Source: Burkholderiales bacterium (GTDB lineage: Bacteria > Pseudomonadota > Gammaproteobacteria > Burkholderiales > Burkholderiaceae_C). Taken from it: a DNA stretch of 64,000 bases. Positions 1 to 10,023 of the stretch are shown here, piece by piece. Under the pieces are notes generated by a model. It was not told the origin of the DNA and did no database searches. It saw only the letters and a program-made list of their open reading frames with translations. How positions within the stretch are numbered: position 1 is the first letter of the stretch; each line of letters opens with the position of its first letter. The position numbers and the translations under genes are program-made. The stretch spans positions 248,001-312,000 of the forward strand of contig JADJDV010000005.1 of assembly GCA_016702555.1 (NCBI GenBank), in the 5' to 3' direction.

Positions 1-1482
1 CGTGCCGGGGTGCTGGCCGATCTTGGTGTACATCAGCGGCTGCGTCAGCATGGGCGTGTCCTGCTCGTTGTGGCCGAGCTTGCGAAAGCACACGATGTCG
101 ACCACCACGTCCTTGTTGAACTCCTGGCGGTACTCCAGCGCCAGCTGCGTGGCCAGCACCACCGCCTCGGGGTCGTCGCCGTTCACGTGCAGCACCGGCG
201 CCTCGATCATCTTGACCACGTCGGTGCAGTACAGCGTGGAGCGGCTGTCGCGCGGGTCGCTGGTGGTGAAGCCGATCTGGTTGTTGATGACGATGTGCAC
301 CGTGCCGCCGGTGTAGTAGCCGCGCGTTTCGGACAGCGCCAGCGTCTCCATCACCACGCCCTGGCCGGCAAAGGCGGCGTCGCCGTGCACCAGCACGGGC
401 AGCACGCTGTCGCCCTCGCTGTCGCCGCGCCGGTCCTGGCGCGCGCGCACGCTGCCCTCGACCACCGGGTTGACGATCTCCAGGTGCGAGGGGTTGAAGG
501 CCAGCGACAGGTGCACCGGGCCGCCCGGCGTCGATACGTCGCTGGAAAAGCCCTGGTGGTATTTCACGTCACCAGACGGCAGCTCTTCGGGTGCGGTGTG
601 GTCGAACTCGGCGAACAGCATCGCGGGCATCTTGCCCAGCGTGTTGACCAGCACGTTCAAGCGGCCGCGGTGGGCCATGCCGATGACGATCTCTTGCACG
701 CCCTGCTTGCCGGCCTGGTTGATCAACTCGTCCATGGCGACGATGAAGCTCTCGCCGCCTTCCAGAGAAAAGCGCTTCTGGCCCACGTACTTGGTGTGCA
801 GAAAGCGCTCCAGCCCCTCGGCAGCGGTCAGGCGCTCCAGCACGTGCTTCTTCTGCTCGGCGTTCAGCTGCGGGTTGGTGCGCGCGCTCTCCAGCTTTTG
901 CTGCCACCAGCGCTTCTTGCCCTGGTCGGTGATGTACATGTACTCGGCGCCGATGGTGCCGCAGTAGGTCTCACGCAACGCGTTGAGCAGCTCGCGCAGC
1001 GACATGGTGTCCTTGCCGAAGAAGGTGTTGCTGGTGTTGAACACCGTCTCCATGTCGGCGTCGGTGAAGCCGTAGAAGGACGGCTCCAGCTCGCGGATGG
1101 CCTGGCGCTCGGCGCGCTTGAGCGGGTCCAGATCGGCCCACATGGCGCCGACGTTGCGATACGCCGCGATCAACTGTTGGACGGCAGTGCGCTTGCGGCC
1201 CAGTTCGGAATCGGCGCCCGAGGCCAGCACCACCCGGGTGCCGCCCTGCTTGGCGCGCTCGGCGAAGGCGTTGATGACCGGCAGATGCGGCACGTCGCGC
1301 GTGTGGCTGCCGTCGACCGCGGGCACGCTCTGCAAGGCGTCGAAATACTCGCGCCAGGAATCGGGCACGCTGCCGGGATTGGCGAGATAGTTTTCGTACA
1401 TCTCCTCGACGTAGGGCGCGTTGCCGCCGAAGAGATAGGTGTTGCCCTGGTACGTCTGGTAGACGGATTTCGTCTCGTTCAT
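1..1482 (-). CDS. sucA: 2-oxoglutarate dehydrogenase E1 component, N-terminal half (cut by window edge)
   Basis: Thiamine-diphosphate-dependent E1 subunit of the 2-oxoglutarate dehydrogenase complex (TCA cycle), which decarboxylates 2-oxoglutarate and passes succinyl groups to E2. The reading frame starts at ATG 1482 (MNETKSVYQTYQG) and stays open for 494 codons to the left edge, so about half of a normal protein of roughly 950 residues is present. Visible family segments are MAHRGRLNVLVN in the cofactor domain and LGHNEQDTPM further on. The rest of the gene, and presumably sucB and lpd, lie beyond the left edge (inference). The 199 bp between it and prpE should hold its promoter, but I could not pick convincing -35/-10 boxes. 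Confidence 0.95.
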   Translation of the reverse strand, partial: MNETKSVYQTYQGNTYLFGGNAPYVEEMYENYLANPGSVPDSWREYFDALQSVPAVDGSHTRDVPHLPVINAFAERAKQGGTRVVLASGADSELGRKRTAVQQLIAAYRNVGAMWADLDPLKRAERQAIRELEPSFYGFTDADMETVFNTSNTFFGKDTMSLRELLNALRETYCGTIGAEYMYITDQGKKRWWQQKLESARTNPQLNAEQKKHVLERLTAAEGLERFLHTKYVGQKRFSLEGGESFIVAMDELINQAGKQGVQEIVIGMAHRGRLNVLVNTLGKMPAMLFAEFDHTAPEELPSGDVKYHQGFSSDVSTPGGPVHLSLAFNPSHLEIVNPVVEGSVRARQDRRGDSEGDSVLPVLVHGDAAFAGQGVVMETLALSETRGYYTGGTVHIVINNQIGFTTSDPRDSRSTLYCTDVVKMIEAPVLHVNGDDPEAVVLATQLALEYRQEFNKDVVVDIVCFRKLGHNEQDTPMLTQPLMYTKIGQHPGT

Positions 1483-1681
1483 GACTGGCGCTGACCTTTC
1501 GTTTCCCTGCAGGAAACTGAAGCTGGTTTAGGAAACCTTCCGCGTCACGGCTGAACCGGTTGGCGGACGCGACTGGCTGGGAAGGGCCGGGATGACTTCG
1601 CAGGCGGCATTGTGCCACTTAAACCATGGCGGCCACCTGACGCGCGTGGCCGCCGCGCGGGCACCTGGCCCGCCGGAAGGA

Positions 1682-3580
1682 TCAGACCTTGACCACCAGG
1701 TCCTTGATCTGCTGCAGCGCAGCCGGGTCTTCCATGGTGGTCAGGTCGCCCGGATCGCGGCCCTCGCACACCGCCTGCACGGCGCGGCGCAGCACCTTGC
1801 CCGAGCGCGTCTTGGGCAGCACGTGGACGAAGCGCACGCGCGACGGGCGCGCCACCGCGCCCAGCGATCCATCGACGATCTTCATCACCTCGCCCTCGAG
1901 CTTGAGCAGTGCCTGCTCGTCGCCCAGCACGCCGGTGTCCTTGAGCACGGCAAAGGCCATCGCCACCTGGCCCTTGAGCGCGTCGGCCACGCCGACCACC
2001 GCCACCTCGGCGACGTTGGGGTGGCTGGCGATCGCCTCTTCGATCTCGCGCGTGCCCAGGCGGTGGCCGGCCACGTTGATGACGTCGTCGGTGCGCCCGA
2101 GGATGAAGTAGTAGCCGTCGGCATCGCGAACGCCCCAGTCGAAGGTGCTGTAGACCAGCTTGTTGGGCACGCTCGACCAGTAGGTCTCGACAAAGCGCGC
2201 GTCGTCGCGCCACACGGTCTGCAGGCAGCCGGGCGGCAGCGGGCCCTCGATGGCGACCACGCCCTTCTGGCCGGCGCCGGTGAGCTCTTCACCGGTCTGG
2301 TCGTCGAGCAGCTTGACATTGAAGCCGTACACCGCCTTGCCGGGCGAGCCGAACTTGGTCGGCGTCGGCTCGACGCCGTTGCACACGGTGAGGATCGGCC
2401 AACCGGTCTCGGTCTGCCAGTAGTTGTCGATGATGGGCTTTTTCAGGGCCGCGCTGATCCACTGCGCGGTCGGTTCATCCAGCGGCTCGCCGGCCAGGAA
2501 CAGGGTGCGCAGGCTGGACAGGTCGTATTGGGTCAGGAAGGCCGGGTCCTGCTTCTTCAGTACCCGCACCGCCGTCGGCGCGCTGAACATCACGGTGACC
2601 TGGTACTTCTCGACCAGCTGCCACCAGATGCCGCCGTCGGGCCGCGTCGGCAGGCCCTCGTACATGATGGTGGCCATGCCGGCGATCAGCGGGCCGTAGA
2701 TGATGTAGCTGTGGCCGACCACCCAGCCAATGTCGCTGGTGGAGAAATAGGTTTCGCCCGGGCGGCCGTCGAAGATGTACTTCATCGACGACGCCAGCGC
2801 CACCGCGTAGCCGCCGGTGTCGCGCTGCACGCCCTTGGGCTTGCCGGTGGTGCCGCTGGTGTAGAGCGTGTAGCTGGGGTGGGTGGCTTCGACCCACTCG
2901 CAGGGCACCTGGGCGTCCATCTGCTGTTCGCGCTCGGCCGCCCACAGGCGGTCGCGGCCTTCCACCAGGGCCATCGGCACCAGGCCGCGGTCGACCAGCA
3001 GCACCGCGCCCGGCTTGTGGCTGGACAGGCGGATGGCCTCGTCCAGCAGCGGCTTGTAGGGCACCGCCTTGCCGCCGCGCGAGCCGGCGTCGGCGCTGAC
3101 GATCACCTTGGGCTCGGCGTCCTCGATGCGCGTGGCAAGCGAGCCGGAAGCGAAGCCGCCGAACACCACCGAGTGCAGCGCGCCGATGCGCACGCAGGCC
3201 AGCATGGCAAAGGCCGCCTCGGCAATCATCGGCATGTAGATCAGCACCCGATCGCCCTTGCCCACGCCCAGGCTCCCCAGCACCGCCGCCATGCGCTGCA
3301 CCTCGGCGTGCAGTTCGCGGAAGCTGTAGACCTTTTCCTGATCGGTCTCGGTCGACACGAAGATCAGCGCCGGCTGGTCGGCGCGATCCCTCAGGTGCCG
3401 GTCCACCGCGTTGTGGCACAGGTTGGTGGTGCCGCCCGCGAACCAGTGGGCAAACGGCGGCTTGCTGTAGTCGCAGATGGTTTTCGGCGGCGTCTGCCAG
3501 TCGATCAGTTGAGCCTGTTCGGCCCAGAAGGCGTCGCGGTCGTCGATCGAGCGGCGGTAAAACTCGGCGTAGTTCGTCAT
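1682..3580 (-). CDS. prpE: propionyl-CoA synthetase (propionate-CoA ligase)
   Basis: AMP-forming acyl-CoA ligase that activates propionate to propionyl-CoA, feeding the methylcitrate cycle. The protein of 632 residues has the adenylation signature YTSGTTGKPKGV, the hinge/core motif GRTDDVINVAGHRL and a C-terminal SGKVLRR with the catalytic lysine. Its N-terminus (NYAEFYRRSIDDRDAFW) is the acetyl-CoA-synthetase-type N domain. Start chosen at ATG 3580 because GAGGAG sits just upstream; the longer frame from 3601 would place that ribosome site inside the gene. PrpE is favoured over Acs by overall similarity as I recognise it, but short-chain specificity cannot be proven from sequence. Other prp genes are not in the window. 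Confidence 0.9.
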   Translation of the reverse strand: MTNYAEFYRRSIDDRDAFWAEQAQLIDWQTPPKTICDYSKPPFAHWFAGGTTNLCHNAVDRHLRDRADQPALIFVSTETDQEKVYSFRELHAEVQRMAAVLGSLGVGKGDRVLIYMPMIAEAAFAMLACVRIGALHSVVFGGFASGSLATRIEDAEPKVIVSADAGSRGGKAVPYKPLLDEAIRLSSHKPGAVLLVDRGLVPMALVEGRDRLWAAEREQQMDAQVPCEWVEATHPSYTLYTSGTTGKPKGVQRDTGGYAVALASSMKYIFDGRPGETYFSTSDIGWVVGHSYIIYGPLIAGMATIMYEGLPTRPDGGIWWQLVEKYQVTVMFSAPTAVRVLKKQDPAFLTQYDLSSLRTLFLAGEPLDEPTAQWISAALKKPIIDNYWQTETGWPILTVCNGVEPTPTKFGSPGKAVYGFNVKLLDDQTGEELTGAGQKGVVAIEGPLPPGCLQTVWRDDARFVETYWSSVPNKLVYSTFDWGVRDADGYYFILGRTDDVINVAGHRLGTREIEEAIASHPNVAEVAVVGVADALKGQVAMAFAVLKDTGVLGDEQALLKLEGEVMKIVDGSLGAVARPSRVRFVHVLPKTRSGKVLRRAVQAVCEGRDPGDLTTMEDPAALQQIKDLVVKV

Positions 3581-3730
3581 GTCTGTCTCCTCGGTTTCCA
3601 TTCACGCACGGATCGACGAAGAGGTGAAAGCACTGCGCGTCCCCAGTCTTCGCCGGTCGGCCATCAGATTTCTGAATTCATAATTATTGACGGCCTGCGC
3701 TTGCGCTCAACTGACGCAAGCCGGAATTGT

Positions 3731-4162
3731 TCAACCCCGCTTGCGGGTTTCGGCCTTGGTCAGCCGGCGTGCGTTGGCGACGGCGCGGCGGTGCACCGGC
3801 GTCATGCCGCGCGCGGTCACGTCCAGCATCGAGTTCATCAGCGCCTTGCTGGCGCGCGAGGACATCGCCGTCATGGTCGGCGGGTTCATCCAGCCACCCA
3901 GGGCCAGCTTCCACCAGGTCTGCATGCACCACAGGCCGAACTGTTGCTGCGCCACCATCGTCTGCGTGGCCATCGCCATCCAGGATTCATGAAAGGCCTC
4001 GATCTTCTCGGCCCCCATGCGGTACATCTCCTGCTGGTCGTGGCCGACCGGAAACAGGCCGGCGCGCATCATGCGCCCGACGCGCAGCGTCACCACCTGG
4101 GGCACGGCCTGGGCCAGTTCGTTCGAGCGGCGCGACAGTCGCAATTGCTTGGAGGCGATCAT
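3731..4162 (-). CDS. small phasin-like protein of unknown function
   Basis: 143-residue basic protein with a Met/Gln/Trp-rich middle (around residues 45-90) and a Lys/Arg-rich end. The pattern of an amphipathic helical core followed by a basic tail resembles polyhydroxyalkanoate granule-associated phasins, but I see no diagnostic motif and give that name only as a suggestion. The start ATG at 4162 overlaps the stop of the upstream isochorismatase gene as ATGA, so the two are translationally coupled. A longer frame reaching 4339 is just the isochorismatase gene read in another frame. Confidence 0.6.
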   Translation of the reverse strand: MIASKQLRLSRRSNELAQAVPQVVTLRVGRMMRAGLFPVGHDQQEMYRMGAEKIEAFHESWMAMATQTMVAQQQFGLWCMQTWWKLALGGWMNPPTMTAMSSRASKALMNSMLDVTARGMTPVHRRAVANARRLTKAETRKRG

Positions 4163-4758
4163 TTGATGAGTCCTTGCACAGCGCGGAACTGCGGGTGCTG
4201 GCAGTCGCGCAGCCATTCGAAGCCGACCATCTCGGTGGTCACCAGTTCGCAGCCGGCGCCGGCCAGGCGGTCGTAGGCGGCATCGCGGTTGCGCTCGGTG
4301 CGCGAGCCGCAGGCGTCGGTCACCACCCACACGTCCCACTCGGCGTCCAGCAGCATCAGCGCGGTCTGCAGCAGGCAGACATGGGTTTCGCAGCCGGCAA
4401 TGACCACCGTGGCGCGCTCGGACCCCTCCGCTGCCGCCTTTTGCAAGTGCCTGGGCAGGCTGCGCGCGTTGCCGCGCGCGGCCGGTGCGGGCGGCGCCAG
4501 CAGCGGCTGCAGCTCATCGGCGCCGCTGAACGCCATCTTCGGCACGATGCGGTCGCACAGCGCCGCCAGCGCCTCGTCGGTGCCGCCCAGCTTGGCCGGG
4601 TTCTGCTCGGTCGCCCACACCGGCACGCCGAGCAGGCGCGCCATCTGCGCCAGGCGCCGCGCATTGGCCAGCACCGCCGCGTTTTCGTGTATCGCCGGCA
4701 TCAGGCGCGCCTGGTAATCGATCAGCACCAGCTGAGAGTCGTCCGCGTCAAGCAGCAT
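4159..4758 (-). CDS. isochorismatase-family cysteine hydrolase
   Basis: About 199-residue alpha/beta hydrolase of the isochorismatase-like superfamily. The expected catalytic triad is visible: Asp in VLIDYQARL near the N-terminus, Lys in PKMAFSG, and nucleophile Cys in AGCETHVCL. Relatives include YcaC-type hydrolases, nicotinamidases and isochorismatases; the substrate cannot be told. Start is taken at ATG 4758 (MLLDADDSQ), with AGGA about nine bases upstream; the extra upstream frame is low-complexity Arg-rich and lacks family similarity. The stop overlaps the start of the following phasin-like gene (ATGA). Confidence 0.85.
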   Translation of the reverse strand: MLLDADDSQLVLIDYQARLMPAIHENAAVLANARRLAQMARLLGVPVWATEQNPAKLGGTDEALAALCDRIVPKMAFSGADELQPLLAPPAPAARGNARSLPRHLQKAAAEGSERATVVIAGCETHVCLLQTALMLLDAEWDVWVVTDACGSRTERNRDAAYDRLAGAGCELVTTEMVGFEWLRDCQHPQFRAVQGLIK

Positions 4759-4831
4759 GAAGTCGTCCTGTCCAGAAAACGGGTATTGGACCCGAAAAAC
4801 CGCACAGGCGGTGGCGAGCGCGCGCCAACCT

Positions 4832-6295
4832 TCACCGGACCGCGGTTTCGACGGCGGGCGACGACGCGGCCCACGGCGCCTCCCAGCCACCGCCCAGCGC
4901 CTGGATCAAGCCGACGGCCGCCTGCTGGCGCTGCAGCTGCAGCTGCAGCAGATTGCGCCGCGCGCTCAAGGCGCTGGCCTGCGCAGTCACCACCTCGGTG
5001 TAGGAGCTCAGGCCGGCCTGGTAGCGGTTCAGCTGTTGCTGCTCGATGCGCTCGGCGGCGTCCGCGGCGGCGCGCACGTGCTCGGTCTGCGCGGCCAGCG
5101 TGGCCAGCGCGCTGAGCTGGTCCTCGACCTCCTTCATCGCCGCGAGGGCCGACTGGCGATAACGCGCCACGGCGGCCTCGCGCGCGGCCAGGCTTTGCTC
5201 GACACGCGCCTCGCGCGCGCCGGCATCGAAAATGTTCTGCGCCAGCGTCAGGCCCAGCGACCACAGCAGGCTGGGCGCCGACACCAGGTCGGCCAGGTGC
5301 GCCCCGCCCGCGCCCAGGCTGGCGCTCAGGGAGAGGTTGGGAAAGTAGGCGCTGCGCGCCACGCCGATCTGCGCGTTGGCCGCCGTCACCGCGCGCTCGT
5401 TGCCGGCCACATCGGGACGGCGCAGCAGCAGCGGCGCGGGCAGCTGCGGCGGCACGGCGGGCACGCCGCTGGCCCAGGACGCCACCGGCAAAGCGAAGCC
5501 GGCCGGCGCCTCGCCCAGCAGCAGCGCGATGGCGTGCTCGTAGGCGGCGCGGCCACGCTGCAGCGCGACCCGCGTGGCGCGCGCGTTCTGCAGCGTCGAT
5601 TGCGCCTGGAAGGTGTCGGTGCGCGGCACCACGCCGACGTCGTAGCGGTTCTGCGTGATGCGGGCGCTGCGTTCGTAGCCGACGATGATGTCGTCCAGCA
5701 GCGCGATCTCGGCGTCGGCCGCGCGCAGGGCGAAGTACGCGGTGGCCAGGCTGGCCTGGGCGTTCAGCCGCGCGCCCGCCAGATCGGCCTCGCTGGCCTG
5801 CACGCTGGCGGCCTGGGCGCTGACGGCGTTGCCGACGCGGCCCCACAGATCGGGCGCCCAGCTGGCGTTCAGGCTGAGGCTGTCCGAGCCGCTGGCAGAG
5901 CGGTCGTCACCGCCGCTGCGCTGCTGCCCAAGCTGGCCGCCCAGCGCCGGCCACAACTCGGCCTGCTGCTGGCGCAGCAGCGCCTGCGCCTGCGCCAGGT
6001 TGGCGGCGGCCGCCTTCAGGTTCTGGTTGTTCAGCTCGACCCGCTGCACCAGCGCGTGCAGCACCGGATCGTCCCACAGCAGCCACCACTGGCCTTGCGA
6101 CCAGGCGCGCGCTTCGCTGGCGCTGACCCAGCCCGCGGCCGGCGCGGCATGCTTCCAGTGCATCGGCACCGGCATCGGCTCCATCGCCGTGTGGGGCGCG
6201 AAGGAGCAGGCGGACAGCAGGCCGATCGCGGCGAGCAGCAGCAGGCGCCGCGGCGCTTGCCGGGGCGGGATATCGGGGACGAGAGAGATTTTCAT
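4832..6295 (-). CDS. RND efflux outer-membrane lipoprotein (NodT/OprM/OpmB family)
   Basis: 487-residue outer-membrane channel of a tripartite RND efflux pump. It has a lipoprotein signal peptide with lipobox LLSAC near residue 30, then two repeated outer-membrane-efflux-protein regions typical of TolC-like trimers (e.g. LRRPDVAGNERAVTAANAQIG and the GLSSYTEVVTAQ repeat). Start ATG 6295 (MKISLVPDIPPRQ). Only 19 bp separate it from the end of the upstream RND pump gene, so it is the last gene of the minus-strand operon adaptor - pump B - pump C - channel, the arrangement of muxABC-opmB. Substrates are not deducible. Confidence 0.9.
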   Translation of the reverse strand: MKISLVPDIPPRQAPRRLLLLAAIGLLSACSFAPHTAMEPMPVPMHWKHAAPAAGWVSASEARAWSQGQWWLLWDDPVLHALVQRVELNNQNLKAAAANLAQAQALLRQQQAELWPALGGQLGQQRSGGDDRSASGSDSLSLNASWAPDLWGRVGNAVSAQAASVQASEADLAGARLNAQASLATAYFALRAADAEIALLDDIIVGYERSARITQNRYDVGVVPRTDTFQAQSTLQNARATRVALQRGRAAYEHAIALLLGEAPAGFALPVASWASGVPAVPPQLPAPLLLRRPDVAGNERAVTAANAQIGVARSAYFPNLSLSASLGAGGAHLADLVSAPSLLWSLGLTLAQNIFDAGAREARVEQSLAAREAAVARYRQSALAAMKEVEDQLSALATLAAQTEHVRAAADAAERIEQQQLNRYQAGLSSYTEVVTAQASALSARRNLLQLQLQRQQAAVGLIQALGGGWEAPWAASSPAVETAVR

Positions 6296-6314
6296 GGGCA
6301 GGGTTCGACGCGTC

Positions 6315-9300
6315 TCAAGCCAGCGCGCGCGCCAGCTGCGCCTCATGCCGAGGCCGGCGACGCAGCTTGTCGAGCAGCACATAGACCGCCGGCGTGGTCA
6401 GCAGCGTCAGCAGCTGGCTGGCCAGCAGGCCGCCGACGATGGTGACGCCCAGCGGCTGGCGCAGCGCGGCGCCTTCGCCGAAGCCGATCGCCAGCGGCAG
6501 CGCGCCGAGGGCGGCGGCCAGCGTGGTCATCATGATCGGACGAAAGCGCATCAGCGCCGCCTCGCGCGCGGCCTGCGCGGCCGTCAGCCCGCGCGCGCGC
6601 TGCGCGTCGAGCGCGAAGTCGATGATGAGGATGGCGTTCTTCTTGACGATGCCGATCAGCAGAAACACGCCGATCAGCGCCATGATGGAAAAGTCCATGC
6701 GCATCGCCAGCAGCGCGAACACGGCGCCAAAGCCCGCCGAGGGCAGCGTGGTCAGCACGGTCAGCGGGTGAATCAGGCTTTCGTACAGGATGCCGAGCAC
6801 GATGTAGATCACCACGATGGCCGCCAGAATCAGCACCACCTGCTCGGACTGCTGCTTCTGCGCCTCGGCCGCGGCGCCGCTGAATTCCCCGCGCACGTTG
6901 TTGGGCAGGCCGATGGCGCTTTCGGCTTCGCGCACCGCCGCCCGGCCCTGGTCCAGCGACACGCCATCGGCCAGGTTGAAGGACAGCGTGGACGACAGCT
7001 CGCCGCCGTCGTGCATCACCGCCGTGGGCACCGCCCGCTCGCGCACCGTGGCGAAGGCCGACAGCGGCACCATGCGGCTTTCCTGCGCCGACAGCGGCTG
7101 GCCGGTGGAGGCACCGCGCAGCGCCGGGTTGGCCGGGGTCGACGCGGCGCTGGCGGTGCCGGCCGCCGCCGTGTCGGTCGCGGCCACCGCCACGCGCCCC
7201 GCCGGCACGTAGACATCGCGCAGCGTCACCGGCGACTGCGCGTACTCGGGCGCCCACTCCATCACCACCGAGTACTGGTTCATGTCGGCGTACATGGTCG
7301 CCACGCTGCGCTGGCCGAAGGCGTTGTAGAGCGCGCTGTTGATGGCGCTGGTGGACACGCCCAGCTGCGCCGCGCGGTCGCGGTCGACGTCGATGTAGGT
7401 CTCGACCCCGTTCTCGGTCTGGTCGTCGTCCACGTCGGCCAGGCGCGCGTCCTGCTTCATCTGCGCCGACAGGCGCTGCACCCACAGCTTCAGGTCGGCG
7501 TGGTTGTCGGCCTTGAGCGTGAACTGGTAGGTGCTGTTGGTGCTGCGTCCGCCCATGCGCAACTCCTGCACCGGATTCAGGAACACGCGCAGCCCGGTGA
7601 TCTGGTTCAGCTGCGGGCGCAGGCGGTTGATGACATCGCGCGTGCCTTCGGTGCGCTCGCTCGGTGGCTTCAGCGCCGCCGACAGAAAACCGCCACCCGC
7701 CCCGCCACCGCCGGAAAAACCCACCACCGTGGCCACCGCCGGATCGCGCCGCACGATGTCCACCGCCTGCTGCAGCTTGGTGGCCAGCGCACCGGACGAA
7801 ATGCTCTGGTCGGCGCGCAGGCCGCCCTGCAACTGGCCGTTGTCCTGCTCGGGAAAAAATCCCTTGCTGATGGCGGTGAACAGGTAGACGTTCAGCCCCA
7901 CCACCACCGCCAGCACCAGCATCACGGTCCAGGGCGCCGCCAGCGACCAGTCGAGCGCGTGGCCGTAGCCGCGCTCCAGCGCCGCCTGCGCGCGCCAGGG
8001 CACGCGCCACCGCGCCGCGCCCGCGTTGCGCCAGGCTTTTCCGGTCGGCCGTGTGGCGCTCCGGTTTCAGGAGCATGGCGCACATCATCGGCGTGGTGGT
8101 GAGCGAGATGAGCAGCGAGATCATCACCGCGATCGACAGCGTCATGGCAAACTCGCGGAACATGCGCCCCACCGCGCCGCCCATGAACAGCAGCGGAATG
8201 AACACCGCCACCAGTGACAGGCTGATGGTGAGCACCGTGAAGCCCACCTCGCGCGCGCCGCGCAGCGCGGCCTCCATGCGCGACACACCTTGTTCGAGGT
8301 GGCGCGAGATGTTCTCCAGCACCACGATGGCGTCGTCGACGACGAAGCCGGTGGCCACCGTCAGCGCCATCAGCGTCAGGTTGTTGAGCGAATAGCCCAG
8401 CGCGTACATCACCGCGAAGGTGCCCAGCAACGACACCACCGTGGCCACGCCCGGAATCAGCGCCGCGCGCAGGTTGCGCAGGAACAGTCCGACCACCAGC
8501 ACCACCAGCACGATGGCGATGATCAGCGTCAGCTGCACCTCGTGCACCGAGGCGCGGATGGTGCCGGTGCGGTCGATCGCGACGGACAGCTCGATGTCCT
8601 GCGGCAGCTGCGCGCGCAGCGCCGGCAGCAGATCGAAGATGGCGTCGGCGGTCTCGATCAGGTTGGCGCCGGGCTGCTGCGTGACGTTGACCACGATGGC
8701 CGGCTTGCCATTGAACATGCCGCGACGGCGCGTGTCCTCGACACTGTCGATCACGCGGGCCACTTGCGACAGGCGTACCTGCGCATCGCCGCGCGAGGCC
8801 ACCACCAGGTCGCGGTAGCTGTCGGCACGCAGCCCCGGCGCCGGCGTCAGCACCTGCAGCGCGCGGCCGTCGCGCGCCGTGCCCACCTCGACCGCGCCCT
8901 TGGGCCGGTTGGCGTTGTTGGCCTGGAGCGCGGCGCGCACGTCCTCGCTGGACACGCCCAGATCGTGCAACGCGAACGGATTCAGCTCGATCCGCACGGC
9001 GGGCAGCGAGCCACCGCCCAGTTCCACGTCGCCCACGCCGGGCACCTGCAGCAGGCGCTGGCTGACGACGTTGCTGACCGCGTCGTAGATCTGCCCCGGC
9101 GTGCGCGTGTCGGAGGTCAGCGCCAGGATCAGGAAGGGCTGCGCCGCCGGGTTGCGCTTGCGGTAGGTGGGGTTGCTGCGCAGCGTCGCCGGCAGGTCGA
9201 CGCGCGCCGCGTTGATGGCCGCCTGCACCTCGCGCGCGGCGCTGTCGATCTGGCGGTCCAGGTCGAACTGCAGCGTGACACGGGTGGCGCCGGTGCTGCT

Positions 9301-9549
9301 CCACGACGTCATCTCGTTGACGCCGGGGATGGTGCCGAGATAGCGCTCCAGCGGCGTGGCGACGCTGCGCGCCATGTCGGCCGGGCTGGCACCGGTCAGG
9401 TTGGCGCTGACGCTGATGACCGGGAAGTCGACCGCCGGCAGACGCGCGACCGGCAGCAGAAAGAAGGCGACGATGCCTGCGAGCGCGATGCCGAGCGTGA
9501 GCAGGACGGTGGCGACGGGGCGTTGGATGAAGGGGCGGGAGAGGTTCAT
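6315..9549 (-). pseudogene. RND multidrug efflux permease, MdtC/MuxC-like, one frameshift
   Basis: Inner-membrane proton-driven pump subunit. Starting at ATG 9549 (MNLSRPFIQRPVATVLLTLG), the frame encodes the first half with the usual features (GATRVTLQFDLDR, the TM4 Asp pair in ATGFVVDDAIVVLEN, TTTPMMCAMLLKPE). Around 8025-8045 similarity jumps to the neighbouring frame, which continues (RVPWRAQAALERGYGHALDW) through the second half to the stop at 6315 (GIVKKNAILIIDFALDA, MTTLAAALGALPLAIGFGEG). Joined, the two parts give a full-length pump of about 1,077 residues. One base change in a GC-rich tract would restore the gene, so this may be a sequencing indel or true inactivation. It sits in the operon with the channel gene 19 bp downstream. 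Confidence 0.85.
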
Positions 9550-9680
9550 GGCCGCCGCCTGTGGGAGCGTGCTCCCTCGCCCATTTGGCGAGAGAGCCTG
9601 CCCCCGACACGATCCGTGGGGTCGGGTGAGGGGTTAAGGCGTTCGATGAGCTGCTGGCCGGGTCTCGCCCCGGCGGGCGA

Positions 9681-9916
9681 CCTACTTTTCTTGCTCGCAC
9701 AAGAAAAGTAGGCAAAAGAAGTGCGCCCCCACTGGCTGCGTCCCTTCGCTTCGCTCCGGGCAACCTGCGGTGCTCGCGGTCGGGGTGCGCTGTCGAACTC
9801 ACTGCGCGGCTGCGCCGCTCCGTTCAAACATCGCCAGCGAGTCAGATCACAAGCCGGATACATGCTGCGCTGCATCCGCTCACCCCGCCCGCTGTGCTCC
9901 TCGGCGCATCCAGAGG
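9681..9916 (+). repeat. dispersed intergenic repeat, copy A (inverted partner of 10024-10263)
   Basis: Begins with a perfect 13-bp inverted repeat CCTACTTTTCTTG / CAAGAAAAGTAGG around a 6-base loop (9681-9712). A block follows that lines up, in the same order, with the reverse complement of copy B: CCCACTGG, a short Cys/Gly-coding-like stretch, GAACTCACTGCGCG, GCTCCGTTC, CAGCGAGTCAGA, CATGCTGCGCTGC and finally CCAGAGG. It holds no credible gene, only out-of-frame low-complexity ORFs. It lies between the two RND pump genes. Confidence 0.75.
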
Positions 9917-9933
9917 AGGTAAGAGAAACAGCC

Positions 9934-9970
9934 CCCTCACCCCAACCCTCTCCCGCAAGCGGGTGAGGGA
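9934..9970. repeat. hairpin between the two inverted repeat copies
   Basis: CCCTCACCCCAACCC continues into CCCGCAAGCGGG and ends GTGAGGG, giving an outer stem CCCTCAC/GTGAGGG and an inner stem CCCGC/GCGGG. This CCCTCACCCCAACCCTCTCCC type of sequence is a common intergenic repeat in proteobacterial genomes as I recall. It occupies the centre of the 780-bp gap between the RND pump genes. Confidence 0.55.
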
Positions 9971-10023
9971 GTAATGCAGGGACAGGGCCGAGCGCAGCGA
10001 TGGCCCGAGTGTGGCCCCCATCC

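Noticed and set aside
1499..1515. GTTTCCCTGCAGGAAAC hairpin near the sucA start
   Set aside because: Short and imperfect, overlapping the expected ribosome-binding region; no T-tract and no support for a regulatory role.
10..4276. Long plus-strand open frames at 10-1494 and 1592-4276
   Set aside because: They lie opposite sucA and prpE; their Arg/His/Gly/Ala-rich sequences match no family and are antisense shadows usual in GC-rich DNA.
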